Of a stretch of DNA of 18,283 bases, positions 14,351 through 18,283 are shown piece after piece; position 1 is the first letter of the stretch; the number at the start of each line of letters is the position of its first letter. The notes beneath the pieces are model-generated. The model searched no databases and was not told where the DNA came from. It saw only the letters and a program-made list of their open reading frames with translations. Made by a program: the position numbers and the translations under genes. Source of the DNA: an uncultured Bacilli bacterium (GTDB lineage Bacteria; Bacillota_I; Bacilli_A; RF39; UBA660); the NCBI GenBank assembly GCA_910579535.1, contig CAJTUR010000012.1, forward strand, positions 24,277-42,559, read 5' to 3'.

Positions 14351-14660
14351 TGATCGTGGTATGATAAAATGGATGCCTTTTAAGTCTTTACCCCAAGATG
14401 AAGTCTTAAAAAAGATTTTAAAAGAAAAAGAACGAATTGCGAAACCTATTCTTTCTAAAGAACAGCTGGAAGAATTAGAAAAACGCTTGGTTGAAGCTTT
14501 CTACGAACAAATTGACATGACATTAACGATTTATAGTGGTGGTTTTATAAAAAAAATAACCTCTAGGGTTATTAAATTAAATTCGAGTCATCGTACTATT
14601 CTTTTAAAAAATCATGTGACTGTTCATTTTAATCAGATTTTAGACATTGATTTATTTTAA
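14343..14660 (+). CDS. YolD-like protein
   Basis: A 105-aa protein with the family's opening signature DRGMIKWMPFKSLPQ (residues 4-18), followed by a charged helix and a small beta-rich half. YolD-like proteins are usually encoded just after UvrX-type Y-family polymerases and are thought to regulate or assist them; the mechanism is not established. The ATG lies inside the end of the polymerase gene (8-nt overlap) with GGGAGG 5 nt upstream, so translation is likely coupled. The 3' end overlaps the convergent sensor kinase gene by 9 nt. A segment at 14549-14573, including a rare AGG codon, also forms the terminator for the opposite transcript. Confidence 0.88.
   Translation: MNNDRGMIKWMPFKSLPQDEVLKKILKEKERIAKPILSKEQLEELEKRLVEAFYEQIDMTLTIYSGGFIKKITSRVIKLNSSHRTILLKNHVTVHFNQILDIDLF
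14549..14573 (-). terminator. terminator of the SanA-RR-HK operon, inside the yolD-like gene
   Basis: On the minus strand, AATAACC (14573-14567), loop CTAGA, GGTTATT (14561-14555) and a T-run down to 14549. The 7-bp stem is perfect and the T-run is eight long. It lies about 80 nt beyond the kinase stop, within the coding sequence of the convergent YolD-like gene. Confidence 0.8.
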
Positions 14661-15851
14661 ATATTTAATAATAAAAGTAGTGCCTTTTCCTATTTTTGAT
14701 TTTACTTCAATTAAACCATTATCTTTTTCGACAATATTTTTAACTAAGTTTAGTCCTATTCCTATGCTATCGTTATTTCCATGCTCTCCTTTGTAAAAAC
14801 GTTTAAAAATATTTTTTAAATCTTTTTCACTCATGCCTACTCCATAGTCTTTAATTTCAATTTGAGTATAAATAGGATTTTTACTGGTTTTTATTTCAAT
14901 TTTACCTCTATGATCAGAGTGTTCAATAGCGTTTTTGATTAAATTGGTTAAAGCTTCAATTTCCCACGTTTTATCCCCTATAAAAAAGACATTCTCTTTA
15001 AAATGCGTTTCAATCACTATATTTTTCATTTCTTTGATAATTTCGACATTTTCAAGGGCTTTTTCTATGATTTCGGTGGCGGAAATTTTTTCTTTTTTAA
15101 ATTCAACTACTCCCGCTTCAATACGAGATAATTTTAATAAAGCAATAATTAAAGTGTTGATGGATTCGATTTGATGATGGACATTTTTTATAAAATCCAG
15201 TTTGATTTCTTCTTCCATATTGGGGTTGTCTAATATATTGTCTAACATAATAGAAATACTAGTAAGAGGTGTTTTTAATTGATGCGAAATATCAGAAATG
15301 GACTCTTTTAGACTTAGTTTTTCTTTTTTTAGATTATCACTTTCAGAACGCAACATAATGGTCATTTTATATATTTCATTTTGTAAAATGGAGACTTCCC
15401 CTTCTGTATTGCTTTCTAATTTTAAGGAATAATTTTTTTCATTGATTTCTTGCATGTAATTGGTGATTTCTTTTATTTTTTTCGACGTTTTATGATAATA
15501 ATAAAGAATAAAAAGACCAAACGTTCCACTTATTAAAACACAATAAAAAAGGATTAAAAAAAGAGAATTTTTGTAGCTTTTTTCAATAGAGAGTAAAATA
15601 GGATCTTGTTCTTTTATTCCATATTTACGATAATTTTCCAAATAGTTTCCGCTTTCTTGATTGTTTAATAATTGAATGATTTCTTTTTCGGATAATTCAG
15701 GGTATTTCTCATTTAAATTTTTTATGAGTCCATAAATAAAATTATTGATTTTTTTTTGATAGTTTTGATAATTCAACTGAGCGAAAAAGAAACCAATTAA
15801 GCTAAAAAGAAGAAATAGTCCTCCTATTTTAAGTAAAAGTTTCTTTTTCAT
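14652..15851 (-). CDS. membrane sensor histidine kinase
   Basis: The sensor half of a two-component system, 399 aa. Two membrane segments (about 8-26 and 97-118) enclose an extracytoplasmic sensor region of about 70 residues. A linker resembling HAMP (about 120-170) leads to the dimerisation/phosphoacceptor motif DISHQLKTPLTS with H190. The ATP-binding domain shows the N box NLIKNAIEHS (302-311), G1 DYGVGM (335-340), the F box IFKRFYKGEHG and G2 GIGLNL. The ATG overlaps the stop of the response regulator gene (ATGA), with little of a ribosome binding site, so it relies on coupling. The signal is unknown; the neighbouring SanA-like gene suggests an envelope stimulus. Confidence 0.93.
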   Translation of the reverse strand: MKKKLLLKIGGLFLLFSLIGFFFAQLNYQNYQKKINNFIYGLIKNLNEKYPELSEKEIIQLLNNQESGNYLENYRKYGIKEQDPILLSIEKSYKNSLFLILFYCVLISGTFGLFILYYYHKTSKKIKEITNYMQEINEKNYSLKLESNTEGEVSILQNEIYKMTIMLRSESDNLKKEKLSLKESISDISHQLKTPLTSISIMLDNILDNPNMEEEIKLDFIKNVHHQIESINTLIIALLKLSRIEAGVVEFKKEKISATEIIEKALENVEIIKEMKNIVIETHFKENVFFIGDKTWEIEALTNLIKNAIEHSDHRGKIEIKTSKNPIYTQIEIKDYGVGMSEKDLKNIFKRFYKGEHGNNDSIGIGLNLVKNIVEKDNGLIEVKSKIGKGTTFIIKYLK

Positions 15852-16504
15852 GATGACACACGGTACCCTATTCCTTTAATGGTTTTTATAATGTTCTCAC
15901 TCCTTAATTTTTCTCTTATACGTTTTATGTAAACGGTTAAGGTATTGTCACTCACGTCGTTTCCAGAAAGTTCATAAATTTTTTCATAAAGCATTTCTCG
16001 AGTAACAATACGATTTTTATTTTCTACTAGATATAAAAATAATTGGTATTCTAAGGTGGTTAAATTGATGATTTGTTCTTGTTTTTTGACTTCCATTTTT
16101 AAAGGATCAATGGTGATGTCTTCAATTTTTAATTCCTTGTTTTCTTTTTTGTATTTTAAAGCGTTATTGATTCTCAATAGTAGTTCTCGATTATGAAAAG
16201 GTTTGGTGATGTAATCGCAAGCTCCAAGCTCTAAACCGTTAATGATGTCGTCACTTAGGTCTTTCGCGGTCAAAAAGATTAAGGGAACTGAAATTTCATT
16301 TTTCATTGAGGAAAAGAATTCAAAGCCATCTCCATCTGGTAAGGTAACGTCTAGTAAAATTAAATCATAATTTTTAGTTTCTATGTATTCTTTTGCTTTT
16401 TCTAATGTCTTAGCACTTAATAATAAATAATTTTCTTGTGTGAATAAATAATCTAGTCCTTTTGTAATGATTTCATTATCTTCAATTAATAAAATAGTTG
16501 GCAT
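15848..16504 (-). CDS. OmpR/PhoB-family response regulator
   Basis: The regulator half of the two-component system, 218 aa. The receiver domain (1-118) has the acidic pair E8-D9, phosphoacceptor D52 in LLDVTLPDGDG, T79 in FLTAKD and K101 in ITKPF. The C-terminal winged-helix domain (about 125-218) shows LTTLEYQLFLYLVEN, TREMLYEKIY and the wing segment TIKGIGYRV. AAAGGA lies 7 nt before the ATG. It follows the SanA-like gene by 13 nt and overlaps the kinase by 4 nt. It probably controls envelope genes and perhaps this operon, but no direct-repeat operator was found upstream. Confidence 0.94.
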   Translation of the reverse strand: MPTILLIEDNEIITKGLDYLFTQENYLLLSAKTLEKAKEYIETKNYDLILLDVTLPDGDGFEFFSSMKNEISVPLIFLTAKDLSDDIINGLELGACDYITKPFHNRELLLRINNALKYKKENKELKIEDITIDPLKMEVKKQEQIINLTTLEYQLFLYLVENKNRIVTREMLYEKIYELSGNDVSDNTLTVYIKRIREKLRSENIIKTIKGIGYRVSS

Positions 16505-16517
16505 TTTTAGTTCCTTT

Positions 16518-17183
16518 CTAGTCGTTTGTTAAATCTCCACTAGCACTTAGGGATATGGCTTTTCCTAAATAAGTGGGTTCTGGTTTTAGTATACATTTAA
16601 AGAAATCTTTGATTCTTGCTAAACTTTCTCTTATTTCTCTTTTGGTTTGACCAGCATAGTTTCTTGGGTTTGAGGCAACACCATACGCCTCTAATCCTAA
16701 TTTTTTAGCAATATATAATGCTCTATAAAGATGGTATTTTTGAGTGACTATCACGATTTTTTTTACTCCAAAAATTTCTTTTGCACGATAAAGACTCTCG
16801 TAGGAAGAAAAACCAGCGTGGTCCATAAAAACATGCTCGGAGGGTACCCCATTTTTTATGGCATAATTTTTCATAACTTGCACTTCGTTATAATCGTCTC
16901 TTTTATGATCCCCACTCATAATCATTTTTATGTTGTTATTTTTTTCATAAAGAGAAATGGCGGCTTTCAAGCGGTCTTCTAACATTGGACTTGGATTTTT
17001 TCCCCGTATCCCCGCTCCTAACACTAAAATAGCGTCGATGTTTTCTAATGAAACATTTTCTAAGTTGTAAATACGACTTTTATTACTTCCAACAATATAA
17101 ATATTTAAACTTAATATAGTTAGAATGAAAAAAAGGAGGATTATGCCTAACCATTTCAGCATTTTTAAGGCGTTATTTTTCAT
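16518..17183 (-). CDS. SanA/YdcF-like DUF218 membrane protein
   Basis: A 221-aa protein with one N-terminal membrane segment (about 9-31) and an outward-facing DUF218 domain. The family motifs are LVLGAGIRGKNPSPMLEDRL (53-72), MIMSGDHKRDDYNEVQVMKNYA (with the conserved E near 100), GVPSEHVFMDHAGFSSYES (112-130) and VIVTQKYHLYRAL (144-156), followed by the SanA-type end LKPEPTYLGKAI. SanA affects the envelope barrier (vancomycin exclusion in E. coli); the enzymatic role is unknown. The ATG has GGAG 7 nt upstream. It is the first gene of an operon with the response regulator and kinase, which suggests that this system handles envelope integrity. Confidence 0.85.
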   Translation of the reverse strand: MKNNALKMLKWLGIILLFFILTILSLNIYIVGSNKSRIYNLENVSLENIDAILVLGAGIRGKNPSPMLEDRLKAAISLYEKNNNIKMIMSGDHKRDDYNEVQVMKNYAIKNGVPSEHVFMDHAGFSSYESLYRAKEIFGVKKIVIVTQKYHLYRALYIAKKLGLEAYGVASNPRNYAGQTKREIRESLARIKDFFKCILKPEPTYLGKAISLSASGDLTND

Positions 17184-17213
17184 TTGAATTCTCCATTCAT
17201 CAAAACTATTTTA

Positions 17214-17241
17214 TCAAAAAAAGAAGAGATTATCTATCTCT
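17214..17241 (-). terminator. terminator after the surface protein gene
   Basis: On the minus strand, AGAGAT (17241-17236), loop AGATA, ATCTCT (17230-17225), then TC and a T-run (17222-17216). The short stem follows the stop at 17244 within a few bases. Confidence 0.6.
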
Positions 17242-17243
17242 AT

Positions 17244-18283
17244 CTAATTTATTTTCCAAGGAGTTGCTTCTGTACCATTTCCATTTAAAATGCTTAATCC
17301 AGGCTTTAAAGTAACAATTGGTCGTAATCCATAATAGTCACCAGTGTTGTAACCTCCACTCTCATTTTTATAGTATAAACGACTACCATGATTATTTACT
17401 ATGCCATTTCCAGCAATTGCTGATACATAATAAGCATATAGTTCGGAAGAATAAAAATAATTACGATTTGCTAACCAATAATTACTCCCTACTGAGGGCT
17501 CATTTATTTTGTATGCTCTCAAATCCCCTATTGCATTTTTTATTAATTCTATATCCTTTCCAGTTAAATTATCCCCACCTCCAAGAGTTTCATCATTTTC
17601 TGGATGACATTCTTGAAGAGTCGAACAGTGCCAAGGAGCAGAAACTGAATCCATTTGAGAACTATTTGTAATAAAAGAGGTTTGACCATTATAGCCTATA
17701 TATCTTGCATTAGAAGTATAGTTAGAATTTTCATAAGCGGTGGCTATAAAATTTAAGGCTCCTATGTAATTTTTATAGCCATTTTTCCCTCTAAAACGAA
17801 CTGTAGTACTTGAGACATTTTGTGAAACTAAATCTATGCTCCCATCTTCATAAATTTTAATTATTCTCCATAAATTCAATTCGCTAGGGTTAATCGTTTG
17901 ATCATTTTCATAGCCTGTTAAACTACTAGGTATAGTAAAGGTGGTGGCGGATGGAGTCATTATTACATACTCACCTAACTTTGCTTTATAGCTAAGATTA
18001 GTAATGGTGGCATCATCTATAAAATTTATACTACATTTTACTTTTCCTCCGCTTAACTCTTCAATTTCTAATTTCCACTTAAAATAATTCCAAATGCCTG
18101 TTGCATGATCACAATTCACTTCTACTTTATAATTCCCTTTATTTGGAACTTTGTCTATTAAGTTTCCATTTAATCTTAAAGCTAAAGTTACATCATTTTC
18201 TATAAAGGTTGGTACTCTTCCTTTTAAAACATTAAATTCTTGCTTTTCTTCAAAAAAAGCATAGGTTTTAAATAGAGTGATAC
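17244..18283 (-). CDS. C-terminal part of a surface or pilin-like protein with a DUF6273-type end (5' end off the window)
   Basis: The reading frame stays open to the right edge, so the visible 345 residues are the C-terminal part of a longer protein; the GTG at 18119 is internal. The part from the edge reads FFEEKQEFNVLKGRVPTF then NGNYKVEVNCDHATGIWNYF and KVKCSINF, a Cys-containing beta-type module. The C-terminal ~230 residues have many Tyr, Asn and Ser, no charged repeats, YWLANRNYF, YGLRPIVTLKPG and the ending GNGTEATPWKIN, typical of DUF6273-like secreted proteins of gut Firmicutes. These are often pilin-like or envelope proteins with an N-terminal prepilin or signal segment, which is not visible here. 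Two Cys (HCSTLQEC) could form a disulfide. Its terminator is at 17214-17241. No enzymatic role is evident. Confidence 0.65.
   Translation of the reverse strand, partial: ITLFKTYAFFEEKQEFNVLKGRVPTFIENDVTLALRLNGNLIDKVPNKGNYKVEVNCDHATGIWNYFKWKLEIEELSGGKVKCSINFIDDATITNLSYKAKLGEYVIMTPSATTFTIPSSLTGYENDQTINPSELNLWRIIKIYEDGSIDLVSQNVSSTTVRFRGKNGYKNYIGALNFIATAYENSNYTSNARYIGYNGQTSFITNSSQMDSVSAPWHCSTLQECHPENDETLGGGDNLTGKDIELIKNAIGDLRAYKINEPSVGSNYWLANRNYFYSSELYAYYVSAIAGNGIVNNHGSRLYYKNESGGYNTGDYYGLRPIVTLKPGLSILNGNGTEATPWKIN

Noticed and set aside
1..18283. Mycoplasma-type code (TGA as Trp)
   Set aside because: TGA is a stop at the SDR gene, the 55-aa gene and the response regulator, and Trp is encoded by TGG.

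Overview
This 18.3 kb window comes from a low-GC Gram-positive (Firmicutes/Bacilli-type) chromosome. The evidence is very AT-rich DNA, strong GGAGG/AGGTGA-type ribosome binding sites, and Bacilli signature genes (ezrA, a NifZ-type desulfurase with thiI, a YolD-like protein, murB). TGG is used for Trp and TGA is a true stop at several genes, so the code is standard, not the Mycoplasma/Spiroplasma one. Together with the partial DUF6273-like surface protein at the right edge, this suggests an uncultured gut Bacilli lineage; that placement is inference.

Layout. Left edge (1-564): a probable leftward gene starting at the very edge, a 65-aa unknown gene, and a divergent 48-aa DUF1540-like gene that ends tail-to-tail with thiI inside a bidirectional terminator. 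561-2914: nifZ-thiI, a cysteine desulfurase and a tRNA sulfurtransferase for 4-thiouridine, behind a promoter carrying a perfect palindrome. 3006-5205: ezrA (FtsZ-ring regulator) followed by a GNAT acetyltransferase interrupted by a G10 tract. 5369-8360: an operon of an AlkD-type DNA glycosylase, a lipoprotein cyclophilin and gltX, apparently started by a leaderless promoter. 8483-8650: a small unknown gene with its own promoter and terminator. 8705-11799: an EamA transporter, murB and an SDR fused to an uncharacterised domain. 11840-12192: a promoter-to-terminator stretch with no ORF, a candidate ~320-nt RNA. 12265-12921: a SIMPL-domain protein. 13100-14660: the only long rightward unit, a UvrX-type Y-family polymerase plus a YolD-like protein, with a candidate LexA/DinR box. 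14652-17183: a SanA/DUF218 membrane protein, an OmpR-type response regulator and a sensor kinase, convergent with the polymerase unit; their terminator lies inside the yolD-like gene. 17244-right edge: the 3' part of a large surface protein.

Most of the window is ordinary housekeeping. The ezrA-nifZ-thiI order is the one known from Bacillus. The parts that deserve a second look are the non-coding transcript at 11840-12158, the G10 tract in the acetyltransferase, the SDR fusion, the palindromic operator before nifZ, and the compact transcription signals (leaderless start, terminators inside coding sequence). I found no CRISPR array, transposase, integrase, tRNA or rRNA, and no complete novel defence system.
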